In this document: piece by piece, positions 54,716 to 64,000 of the stretch
Layout: each line of letters starts with the position of its first letter
Position numbering within the stretch: the first letter of the stretch is position 1
Source of the DNA: Lepidonotus clava
Lineage: Eukaryota > Annelida > Polychaeta > Phyllodocida > Polynoidae
Assembly (NCBI GenBank): GCA_936440205.1
Contig: OW387136.1
Coordinates: forward strand, 50,366,232 to 50,430,231
Direction of reading: 5' to 3'
DNA: 64,000 nt
Program-made: the position numbers and the translations under genes
Notes under the pieces: model-generated
Database searches by the model: none
Told to the model about the DNA's origin: nothing
What the model saw: the letters and a program-made list of their open reading frames with translations, nothing else

Positions 54716-54911
54716 CAGGGTTCTTCCTAGAAAAAGATCTTGAGTATCAAAAGCCAGTTTTTCTGTTCTTTAGGGGGGCATTTTTTGAAATTAGTGTGTT
54801 TTTTTCACTATATCTTATTAAGTTAATGTAATTCAAATGCGGGAATGGCCCCCTCAAGATCATCCTAATGCAGGAATTAAATTCTTAATGCAGGAATCCC
54901 ACAGAACCCTG
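54716..54911. mobile_element. CAGGG-type MITE, copy 2 (6-bp target duplication)
   Basis: A 196-bp element from CAGGGTTCTTCCTAG to AGAACCCTG, flanked by CTATCC (54710-54715 and 54912-54917). The SON original (12640-12655) shows the empty site with CTATCC once, so the insertion postdates the duplication. Confidence 0.9.
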
Positions 54912-55257
54912 CTATCCACTAAAACATGATCTCTTTTCCTACTTCTTTGGTAAGGTTGAATTAGATGTGACTGAACCTACTTTATGATAAAAACCTTATT
55001 TCATTTTATATTCCACTGCTATACCCTTTTGATACACAGCATTTTCCATATCCCCCAACAACATTCATATCCTGCTTTTATTATGAAATCTCATTTTAGA
55101 AGGTTCAGCTTATTTGACATTTTACTTTTTAGCCTTCAGTCAAAACCCAATCTTGTAGTCCTTTGGACGCCTTCAATACAATCTGCAGGTAAAGAAAACC
55201 CTACTCAAAATCCTTACTGATTGTTTCCCCTGTGCTGCTTGTCCCCACCAGGACCAG

Positions 55258-55397
55258 TTCACATGAACTGCCCCCGTAAAGAGCGGTATCTGCATGTACC
55301 TGTTGTAGATGATGGTTGAAGCAGGGTGAAGGCCTCAGTAAAAACAAGGAAGGTACCGCCGTACCTCTCATGCTGGACTTTAAAACCGACCGCAAAG
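55258..55397 (+). pseudogene. SON G-patch exon, dead copy
   Basis: Matches 12978-13125 closely (GTAAAGAGCGGTATC, AAAACAAGGA) but contains in-frame stops (TGA in the fifth codon, TAG after TGTACCTGT) and small length changes. The splice-site text is retained. Confidence 0.9.
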
Positions 55398-55775
55398 GTG
55401 AGATTTTACAGGCTTGACAATTAGGTTGATGCATGACAAATATACACACTAACAGCTCTGGGAGTATAACATTATGGACTTTTGGATCACTTTAACCATT
55501 CACAGTAGTGTCAGCTAAACACATGTGATATTGGACTTTAAAATAAAATGTAAAATAGTTCTGACATCAATGCAGATCTTTTTCTCACCCTGAGGATGAC
55601 TTTTTGAATTAAAAAAAAAAAAAACATCTGGAAGTCCGGAAAAAGGAAAAATGGCAACTCTGCTGCCATTTTTGTGACCTTTCAGATTATGTCTGTAAAA
55701 CTAAAAGCTAATTTCATTTTTATAATTTCAACATCCTCTACAGCAAATTATGATTTGTCTGAGCTATATTTTTAG

Positions 55776-56023
55776 GTGAGCACCAGGCGATAACGGCCAG
55801 TACCAACAAGAAGATGGCGAGGGCACAGGCGGCCACCATATGCCTGCAGGAGTTGGGTATGATACCTAGACACAACCAAGGGGACGCCTCACCCCCAGCT
55901 GCCCCGTTCCAGCCCCCGCCTCCACCACCCCCGAGACTAATGGCTAGTCACCCGCCGCACCCAATGGGGGGACAGCCGCCCCCACCCAGGCACCACCCTC
56001 CACCCAGCATGCAGCACCAGTGA
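55776..56023 (+). pseudogene. SON last exon, copy with an open frame
   Basis: Matches 14417-14680 with a short loss near the start. From 55814 the frame stays open to the TGA and encodes AQAATICLQELGMIPRHNQG, then a Pro-rich tail ending MQHQ. With the G-patch copy dead and exons e and f gone, it is probably not translated as SON. Confidence 0.85.
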
Positions 56024-56395
56024 GGGGGTGGTCATAGGTGATTCAAAGTGTAATCTTATGCAGCGAAAATGCTAGGGCTGCACCATGCGCCCTGGGCGCA
56101 TTAAAATCTAAAATGACGCATTAATTTTTAAATCAATGCACTCATGGTACATTAAGGATTTTGAAGTATCAAAATGTACAAATAATGGCGTATTTCTGTG
56201 AAAATATGTCTCATTTCTATTAATGAAGAGTGTACCGTTGTCGCAACTCTGCTACTATTGTTTAATATACTGGGGAAGAAATCTACTGAGATCCTATAAT
56301 GTGGTGGGATAATGTCCTGTATATGGTACTTGATGCAGAAACTACTATGAAGACTTGCACACTATCTGTAGAACAACTACAAGATAAGGATGTAT

Positions 56396-57596
56396 TGCAC
56401 TGAAGTCCAGTGCAAAAGAATTATTATATTCTTTAGAGTTAGAGCAAAGTATTGTAATCTCTTTTGTATTGGCAGGAGTACGTTGTGGATTAAAGTCAGG
56501 CTAGTGTAGTTGCATCATACCGAGCGGCACTCCTGTCCTGTGGCTAGATATAGAGTGTAGGATTATCATAGATGGTGGCGCCGCCACATGGGGACGATTG
56601 TAACTGAGTAAGCTCACTCCTAGACAGGTATGCACAGGTTCAAATGAGACATAGATGCAATAAGAAAGACTGCTAGGGAACATTATGGTTATGAAGTATC
56701 CGCCTTAGGAGGACATCATGAGGTTAAGGGCTTTACCATTTGCGATAGCTTTAGTATAGAATTAGGAATAGGATTAGTTTGATATAAGTAATAATGAGAA
56801 GTATGTAAGGTTAAAAGAGAGAGAATCTGACGAGTATTAGGATATCTGTGAATAGCGCCAAGCCTGTGGCCGACGCTATATAAGCAGTATGAGACTTTGG
56901 ATAGACAAGCAGACAAATATAGACTTCGATCAGAACACATGGAAGCAATAGTCTAACAAGACGGATCATAAGGGGTAGTGATAAGACCCTAGTAATAGCT
57001 ACAGCAGACGATATTAAGGATTGAGATAGCCTAGGCTTAGCCTTACAGACGGAGTACTGGAAGTGACGGAGACTCTACCAATGGTCTCCGGCACAGGTAG
57101 ACGGGAGGTGACACTCCCACTAGCCGTTGGGTATCATGGACCTCGAAAGGGGAAGCTTAACTATAGCTATACCTGGTTGGAACGTTACTGATGTTGTTGG
57201 TTTACGAGATGGATGACATGTATTGTATAGATGGAATGACTATTTACTTGTATCTTCAGAATGTCTCAATGGATATAATAAAACTACCTCTTGCCAAGCG
57301 TGTTCTTTGTATAAGAATACTTAGACTTAGTATTGAACATTCGAAGTAAGACCTTATTGGATTAATAACGAAGAGCTATCTAATATAACGAATGATAATG
57401 AACAACTCCCCAAATTTATATAGTAGTCATCTTTATTGAAATATCGTCAATTTGCAAGCGAATAATCGACATGCGATTGTCACCGCAGTCTAATGAAACA
57501 TTGAACATATCCCCCATAAAATACTAATGAGACTGAGAACTATATCAATTAAAGACCATCTAATCAACAAAGTAGAAATAACACCAATCTAGCTCA
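56396..57596 (+). mobile_element. Putative solo LTR, copy 2 (fossil)
   Basis: 1,201 bp, TGCACTGAAG to AGCTCA, related over its whole length to 28202-29437 but well diverged. It interrupts the SON duplicate between text matching 14960 and 14975 of the original. The flanks GTAT/ATAT are an imperfect 4-bp duplication. Confidence 0.72.
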
Positions 57597-57853
57597 ATAT
57601 ATAGGCTTGCGTTGATTTATAATGTAGATGACTGAGAGACGTGTCGAAGGGATCACAACTGATTATGTTCCCAGCATATTCAAAGCATAATTCGGAATTA
57701 CCTAATTATGTTCTCGCCTATACAGTTATCATAGTATATCTTGTTCTTGAGACAAAATAAAACATATTCAAGGTTTTGAGCATGGAAAGTACCAATCATG
57801 AAAGGGGAAACGTTGAGAACGTAACATATCTATTTTTTTAAAAACAAAAAGAA

Positions 57854-58294
57854 ATGCATCTTGGATCGGAACCTGGGAAAAGTAATCTGCCACAGAACAT
57901 TTCAAATATATTGGACAGTGTTTTACATGATTTGTATGTAATTTGTGATGGCCTGTGTATGGAAAAAGGAAATGAGGATTTGGAAGAGGTCTGTGAAATG
58001 TTTCACAGAAATGATAGGATCCACGCCATATACATTGGTCACTGCGACCAGGGGACTCAACAGTCGGTTTGGATGATAGAACCAGGCCTAAAATTTTGCA
58101 ACAGATGCTTTTTTTTGCAAGGCCATAGATTGCATTGTGTAAATTTAGCAGGCTTGTCTTTCGCCACAAATATGATAAGGACCGTGGGGGCAACTGAGTG
58201 TGGACGTGCGACCCTTAGGGGATCATCACATACCGAGGGCAAAGGTTTGTACAATCCCCATGGCTCGTATGGCCACCCTCGGAAGCCCGCTTAG
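57854..58294 (+). other. Unassigned 146-aa open frame in the SON duplicate
   Basis: ATG-started, with several Cys and His (YIGHCDQGTQQ, CNRCFFLQGHRLHC). The first two thirds correspond to 15211-15520 in the original 3' UTR, where the frame is interrupted. The last third lies in about 265 bp absent from the original. There is no recognised family; chance is likely. Confidence 0.25.
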
Positions 58295-59591
58295 ATCCTT
58301 CTTTGTTTTATCACCCAAGAAATATTCAAAATATGTTAAAATTGCTGAGAATGAGGAGTCTATAATGAGCAGTATGTATGGCTTGGAAATATGCACAGCT
58401 CAAAATACGCATCACTCGTTGGCTGAGCGGGTGATAAAGGGCAGGATCTTCAGTATATAGCAATGTCGTCAGTGTCGAGATTGAAGAGAACTGCCACTTT
58501 TCCCTCTTTTTCCTGATTCCTAAAATTGTCGGATTTTAAGGAAAAATGCATAGTGAGGGATAGCATTTCTAAAAGCTCTTTTAATGGTAGGACATACACA
58601 ATTTGTGATTCTATTCCTTTTACTTCTTCCTGCTTAATACCCAGGTCTGTTTAAACAATTTTCGGGATTTTTCATATTCAGAGTGGCATCTCTGCTTTAA
58701 GGTCGCAGGGAAGGTTAGTTCTGGGCAGAAGTGATTAATTCAGGAATGCAAGTTTTCCAATTTTTGTTGGATTTCCAATTTTTTCTCTCCAGTAGTTTTT
58801 AAATTTGGTTTCTAGAACACATTTCACAAAATTTAAAAATACAATCAGATTTTCTTACTGTTATTTCCGACTTTTTCACTGTCCCCAACTTATGGCTTAA
58901 GATTTGGCATATGACTTAAAAGTCACACAACGCCCACCCTGAAGGGCTGGTTACAATTATTTTAAGTGTTGTGAAAAACTACCACTCGTGGATAAATTTC
59001 CTGTTGCTATTCACCATATCTTTTACGCAAAAAACATCACTGCCCATGACAATTTTGAAATAATACTACAGAAAACAAAGTTTGTATTTTATGAAAATAT
59101 AATTAACTCTAAAACGTAAGAAAGTGAAGAGTTAGAAGTTTATTCATTGATCATCTTTACCATGTACAAGTTCATTGATTGTCTTTCACACTATTATGTG
59201 CAGACCAGAGTATTGTTCGTAAAGTACAGTTTGTTCGAATACTACATTTTGTTGAAAATAACATATTTTATCTTTAGCTGTATATAAAACAATGGTATGT
59301 TTAATTACATGTCTATTAGACGGCAATGATGCGCCATAGCGACAGGCAGGTACGGAAGCCTTGGTTGTATAAGAAGTAGTGTAAATAATAAATTTAGTCC
59401 AATAAATCCTTGTTTTGTGTTTTATTGACTGCCTTTTCTCAGAACCATAGAAACAGTGATTAAACACGCAATTAATATTTGGGATATTCTCTCACTGATG
59501 AATAGGTAGAATCCTGAAAAGACTCCAAAAACAGTAAAATTTCTTGTTTTTTTTTTCTTTTTTGCTGAAACTATTTTCATTTTGCCTCTTA

Positions 59592-59842
59592 CAGGGTACC
59601 AACCCAAATTCTATTTTAAAATTCTCTGTGTTTTCCCAGAGATTTCCCTTTCCTGCAGCAATTTTTCCCCGTGTCATATCCAGCAAGTTGTTCAAATTTA
59701 AATGCCTCTGCATGCAGAAAACATTTGGACAACCCAACAATAAAAAGACAAATTCTTAATATCTTGAGAATCAGGATTTTCAGAACTGTCAGGGAATTTG
59801 TTTTTCCATTTTCCCCGTTTTCCCTGTGGAGTTGGTACCCTG
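59592..59842. mobile_element. CAGGGTACC-type MITE
   Basis: A 251-bp element with TIR CAGGGTACCAAC and GTTGGTACCCTG, flanked by CTCTTA (59586-59591) and CTCTTG (59843-59848). Related text in the opposite orientation is at 51000-51117. Confidence 0.8.
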
Positions 59843-60000
59843 CTCTTGATATACAAGAATCAACATTTTCTTTCAAATTGATTTATTTCCCTTTCAAAAT
59901 GTCTATCAGCCTAAATAAAACTGAGATTTGTTTCATTTCAAAATTATTATTGGGGTGTGGCAGTGATAGGCAAATGCCTGAATAAGTTCCACAGCAATAA

Positions 60001-60312
60001 CTTTGACTCGCATGATTTAATTTGTTTTCTTTGAATATATAGGGAAGCTTTTATGACAATTAGTTTCAATAAAACAATTATATACAAAATATGGCAGTTT
60101 GAAAGGATATATTCCCCAACCACGGCTAATTATGATAAGAATGCCTAAGTAACGAAATATATACTATGTACAAATCAATAATTAAATGCATCAGTGGAAT
60201 ATACACAGTGTACAATTAACAATGCAATGAGGAAATTCTAAATGCGCACATTTCTGCACTGAATCTAGATTATTTAAATTATCATTAAGAAATTCATTTA
60301 AGTTTTAAAAAA
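60001..60312 (-). other. Probable 3' UTR of DONSON
   Basis: AT-rich DNA downstream of the DONSON stop. No clear single poly(A) signal can be chosen, since several AATAAA-like hexamers occur. Confidence 0.35.
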
Positions 60313-60717
60313 TCATACATTCCAAGTATATAATCCGTCTTGACATATAATATCCCTTATGACCATTTTGCCGAGCCCGCTCGGCTTGATGACTGACTCC
60401 ACATGAGACGGCTGGATACCCGTCTGGGCCAGCGCTGACGTCACCGCCTCGCATTCAGATGTCACATCTTGCTGTGACATCACGTCCTCGCGCTCTGATG
60501 TCACATCCGGCTCTGACGTGACAGGTGGGGCGGCGTTGAGCGGGGCGGTGGGGTCGTGGGAGGTGAAGGTGGCAGTGTACTGCCCGCCCTGGGTGTGGGC
60601 GAACAGACGGGTGAGACCGTCCACAGAGTGTGGCAGCAGGACCCCCTCTAACTCCACACTGTGCCACAGGGCAGCGCCCTCAGCTGTGGGACGCTGACGG
60701 ACGCTGCTCGTTTTTAA
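60313..60717 (-). CDS. DONSON: DONSON last exon
   Basis: Acceptor TCATTTCAG (minus strand), phase 0, 134 codons to TGA at 60315-60313. It carries VLLPHSVDGLTRLFAHTQGG, FTSHDPTAPLNAAP, the VTSE-rich insert and the conserved end MVIRDIICQDGLYTWNV. Open frame beyond 60717 is intron. Confidence 0.92.
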   Translation of the reverse strand, partial: LKTSSVRQRPTAEGAALWHSVELEGVLLPHSVDGLTRLFAHTQGGQYTATFTSHDPTAPLNAAPPVTSEPDVTSEREDVMSQQDVTSECEAVTSALAQTGIQPSHVESVIKPSGLGKMVIRDIICQDGLYTWNV

Positions 60718-63700
60718 CTGAAATGATAAACAAATTGAGTTAAAAAATAAATGTAAATCTGAATCAGATTTGGAAACGGGCAGGTGTCTGAGAAAAACGA
60801 AGAAATACACCCATCCAAAACCAGTTTGAGCATAGGTTGTAAATGCCATGTACATATTGTTACAATCTCTCAGATATGTTTTGGGTGTCCATGTATTACC
60901 TACAATGCCAAAATACTTTTTTTTGTATTTTTTTAATTCCTGATTCCTGCAGCACAAGCTCTTCTATCGGATTTCTTTGAATATTTTATTTCATTTGTCA
61001 TTCTAGGATCTATTCAGAGACAGTTTTTAAGGATTATAAGGAAATAGCAAGTTATTTAAAAAAGCATGTTTTCAACCACTAAGATAGAACGAACGTTCAG
61101 TGGCAAAACTTTGTAATTCTAGTCATTCATTCGATACAGAGTTGCCACTCTATGAACATGAAAAATCTGAAAAATTTCTGAAACAGACTTTCCGGAATTT
61201 AAGCAGGAAGAAACAAATATATATGTATTTTTTTCTAAAAATCACTCATGTCTGATAATTTTGCTGAAGAAAAAATCCGGAAATCTGGAAAAAGAAGGAA
61301 AAGTGGCATCTCTGTTCGATATGTTTTCGATATGTTTTCTACCTAGGTAAGGTAAAATAAGTGCAGGGTCACCTGACACTCGCTTTTTCCTGCAGACTAG
61401 AACTATATAGTTGCCCATTCAATACCAAAGGTTATTACTTTAGTTGCAAAGTAATAAGCAATTTCAAGTACATTTCAAATCTACCTTATCATTGGAGATA
61501 AGTTTTATCATAAGTAGTCCAAAACAACTTTAAAGTCTCAGCAATTGTGGGTTTTGTCAAATTAGAGCTGTCTTGACAATGAAAAAAGGTGTAACCGGTG
61601 CTAAACCAGGATTAATAACCGTGTTTTTTTTTAAAGAAATTAATTATTTGTGTTACAAAATAGTTGTGTACCTTGAGTGCCTTGAGTGTGGCACCCTTGA
61701 AGGGGACGGGGGCGAGCAGGGTGGGCGGGATGCCGGCCTGGATACCGGCCGAGGCCACACATGACCGACAGTTGAGGAGGAAGTTGAAGAGAGCCTGCGT
61801 GTCCCCGCCCTCCACCAGGACGAGAGACTCCGGGCGGTGGTCGATCAATCGGTATGACTCACGCTGACTGCGGGCTTGGTTAAGGAGAGGTAAAGCAACT
61901 ATGGTGCATGTTTCTGAATTTACCTTCACAAAAATCCTTCAAATTCTGAAGGCATTTCCAGTTTTGCTTTATGAAAAATTCAAAGTACGGTAGCCAGCCA
62001 TGGGTAGATTAATAGTTTTCATACTTCTGATACAGTTAGCAACTAAACCTAAAAGCGGGAAACGACACTGCACAGCAGCACTCAAAATGTTTGAGGAGGG
62101 TTGAAGGGGATTTGGCTTTCTATAATATGGTGTTTGACCTCTCACACAGCGCCTGTGCTGTCTTAGTATACCAATATCATTCTTGTTTACAAATGATTAA
62201 AGAATCAGTTGGCGAAGTCACTTGTAGGTTCCACACTGAGACTTCACATTCAAAATCCCTGAGTTTTCCCTGCCCGCTGGTAAAAATTGTCCTTGTCATG
62301 GTCTCAATGATTTTTACTTATCACAAACTGAAAGTACTCAAGGTTTAAGATGTCATTAACAATCTAGAAAGATTTTGGAGAAATTTGTGTATTTATCTCT
62401 TGGAAAAGTGTTACTTCCCTTGATTCCCTTGATTTTGGTCAAACTTCCAAGTTATGAGTATTTGCCCAGACTGGAAATTCATTTTGCCATTTTCCCTGTG
62501 CAGTGGTGACCCTGAAATTGTCTTAAATCTGAAAGGATACATTTTGATCTTCTTGGGGTCGAGGGACCTGAAGCGGGCTGAGTCAAGGCCCAGGGTCTCT
62601 AAGAAGGAGGAGGCCCCGTCGTCTGTGGCCGTGATGTCATCGTCTTCATCCTCATCATCCTCGTCCTTCGGGATAACGGGGGCCGTAGACTCACTGAAAA
62701 ACATATTCTTTTACTTTGTCGATAGGTCGGTGAGGCACAGAAAAAAACTTGAAATATTTTCCAATATACAAAATACTTTTATTTGTAAAACTAAGGTTAA
62801 ATTCTCCCAACCACGGATAGCTTAATTTTTACCTGCAGGCTAGCCCAAATCAAGTTGCATTCTGGGAAATATGTATACAAGTCACAAGGCTTAAGTATAG
62901 AAATTTTCAAAAATCATGGCATAACTTTGGTTCAAAATAATGGAAAACTAGCTTTCACTATTTTTCCATTTTATACCCATGAATATTTAATATTTTTCAA
63001 GTTGGTTTGAAAATGCATTCATTTAACGTAGGAATAAAGCAAATGTTTGTAAATTTTCTATAGTTTCTCCTGAGTTTTTGTCTACAAAATCAGTCAAAAT
63101 TAACCTGTAGGTGCCTAAAGTACAGTTAATCAGCTATCCGTGGTAGGGAGAATTAGATGATGACTTTCTAAAATGTTAACAAAAAAAAGTACACGGAAAC
63201 CTTGAAATTACCGACAATCCTGTAATAGTTTACTTATTTTAATCAATATGGCAATTGCACTTCAACTACATATAAGGGGTATGTATTTAAATGAGGAAAT
63301 CAGTGTTACAGTTTGTGTCAAGATAAATGCTGGTATATCAACTCGTACATGTCACTTAAAAGAAGCGAACTGACTTAGGTGGCGATTTAGGGTTCAATTC
63401 CTGGAGGCCGAGCCAATCTTTTCCAATTATAACTCTACCCAAGTTTTCCAAATTTGTGTAATTATTCTTTGGAAATGTCTGTTAAAGGGTTTGCATTCGA
63501 TGGGAAAGTTGTTGAAAATAACTTAGAGATTCTGTGTGCAAATATTATTAAGTAATCTGCTACTTAGGATGTCGAAAAAAAATGAAATTAAAAAATCTGA
63601 AAATCCTTGGCTGGTAAAAGTTACTGCTCTTGAGCCTGCAACAAAAGTTATTATTCTAATTGGCAATTTAAAGTGGTCTTACGTCTTCGAAAATTGCAAC

Positions 63701-63824
63701 ATAAAATGGTCTCACGTTTTCTTGTCGTCAATGTTTTGTGACGGCGTGACCTGGCCGTTGGTGACGTCACTGCGGTCTCCTTGGTGACTGAAGTTACCGG
63801 CCAGGGGCATGGTAAACTCTATAC
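60313..63824 (-). CDS. DONSON: DONSON, C-terminal half (four exons, 5' end outside the window)
   Basis: DONSON (downstream neighbour of SON) is a metazoan replication factor that helps load GINS/CDC45 to build the CMG helicase and stabilises forks. Four exons on the minus strand (63716-63824, 62541-62693, 61672-61867, 60313-60717) have GT-AG borders and matching phases. They read GIEFTMPLAG, an acidic DEDDEDEDDD stretch with FLETLGLDSARF, then LIDHRPESLVLVEGG, NFLLNCRS, GIPPTLLAPVPFKGATLKAL and finally a C-terminal domain ending QDGLYTWNV. Vertebrate DONSON shows the same order (MDHRPESVVLVKG, GLPPTLLSPVAFRGAT, YIYNW). The last exon contains an inserted stretch of TSE/TSQQDVTSE repeats. Upstream exons lie beyond 64000. 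Confidence 0.93.
60718..61671. other. DONSON intron
   Basis: AT-rich intron; no other gene or repeat of note. Confidence 0.5.
61672..61867 (-). CDS. DONSON: DONSON exon (DHRPES block)
   Basis: 196 bp, entering with one base of a split codon and leaving in phase 0 at CTCAAG|GTACAC. It encodes QRESYRLIDHRPESLVLVEG and GIPPTLLAPVPFKGATLKAL, the most conserved part of the family. Confidence 0.94.
62541..62693 (-). CDS. DONSON: DONSON exon (acidic linker)
   Basis: 153 bp; acceptor TTTTTCAG, donor AT|GTATCC (phase 2). It encodes ESTAPVIPKDEDDEDEDDD, then DDGASSFLETLGL and DPKKIK. The acidic run matches the DEDEEESFSWLEEMG position in vertebrates. Confidence 0.88.
62799..63154. mobile_element. TTCTCCC-type MITE, copy 3 (DONSON intron)
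   Basis: About 356 bp with ends AATTCTCCCAACCACGGATA and, inverted, TATCCGTGGTAGGGAGAATT. Same family as 51169-51534. Confidence 0.8.
63155..63715. other. DONSON intron, no feature seen
   Basis: AT-rich; no gene or repeat recognised. Confidence 0.5.
63716..63824 (-). CDS. DONSON: DONSON exon (GIEFTMPL)
   Basis: 109 bp; acceptor CCTATAG|GT, donor AAAAC|GTGAGA, phase 2 at its end. It encodes IEFTMPLAGNFSHQGDRSDV and NGQVTPSQNIDDKK, aligning with vertebrate GIEFSLPL. This exon has no long enclosing open frame and was found by phase and similarity. Confidence 0.82.
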
Positions 63825-64000
63825 CTATAGGTATAAATCACATTTAGATTGGCACGTGGGACAGCTGATTTATGCACTATAATACGGCACTTCGCCTGCT
63901 TGTATTACACATATCTTTTGACCAAAAATACTTAATACTTAATAATTCCTTCATTAAAATTACACATAGAAATAAATTATATTCATATTTATAAGGGTGT
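63825..64000. other. DONSON intron, cut by the window end
   Basis: AT-rich, nothing recognised. Confidence 0.4.

Larger units (their letters stand above)
54074..60000 (+). pseudogene. Diverged duplicate of the SON 3' end and downstream DNA
   Basis: Collinear with 11411-18670: intron text, G-patch exon, last exon, 3' UTR, the paired AATAAA and the far-downstream block all recur in order at lower identity. SON exons e and f are missing. The copy is shorter between its two exon remnants (about 375 bp against 1,290 bp) and carries its own insertions (54716-54911, 56396-57596, about 58170-58435, 59592-59842). It lacks exons a-c, so it is a truncated, non-functional duplicate. DONSON lies directly beyond it. 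Confidence 0.9.

Overview
This is invertebrate animal DNA: about 40% GC by eye, short exons with GT-AG introns, LINE fragments with animal-type reverse transcriptases, an env-bearing Ty3/gypsy element and many small DNA transposons. The best anchors are two conserved host genes recognised from their translations: the 3' half of SON (+ strand, 4666-14680; nuclear-speckle splicing cofactor with a G-patch and a double-stranded RNA-binding domain) and the 3' half of DONSON (- strand, 60313-63824; replisome/CMG-assembly factor). These genes are also convergent neighbours in vertebrates, so the window keeps an old microsynteny. I cannot tell lancelet, echinoderm, mollusc or another invertebrate from the sequence alone.

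Layout. 1-2708: first exon (- strand) of an FkbM-type methyltransferase with a membrane anchor and a very long coding minisatellite. 2709-4665: a TIR-bounded element and a decayed echo of a SON exon. 4666-14680: seven SON exons, with a broken RNase H-bearing LINE in the second intron. 14681-18670: SON 3' UTR and downstream DNA. 18670-21210: CCATGG-type minisatellite and a second broken LINE. 21215-27257: an old broken Ty3/gypsy element holding a nest of younger DNA elements. 27258-30300: TTAA-bounded elements, one holding a putative solo LTR. 31285-49664: a second FkbM-type gene (+ strand, two exons) whose 17.2-kb intron holds a young, whole-looking env-bearing Ty3/gypsy element (32330-45212) plus several MITEs and a tRNA-like relic. 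49665-54070: AT-rich DNA with MITEs. 54074-60000: a diverged duplicate of 11411-18670 carrying a SON pseudogene fragment, with another putative solo LTR inside it. 60313-63824: four DONSON exons.

The main story is how an old SON/DONSON neighbourhood was opened out: the SON 3' end is present twice, about 42 kb apart, and the DNA between the copies is filled by a methyltransferase gene and layered transposons. The nesting gives a readable relative chronology (TTAA element, then solo LTR; gypsy element, then TIR element, then a 706-bp palindrome-ended insert and a CAGGG MITE; MITE, then another element, then the same MITE family again). No complete new biochemical system was recognised. The most unusual items are the 24-bp coding minisatellite in one FkbM paralogue, the perfect 43-nt-arm palindrome, and a foldback element present in only one of two near-identical LTRs.
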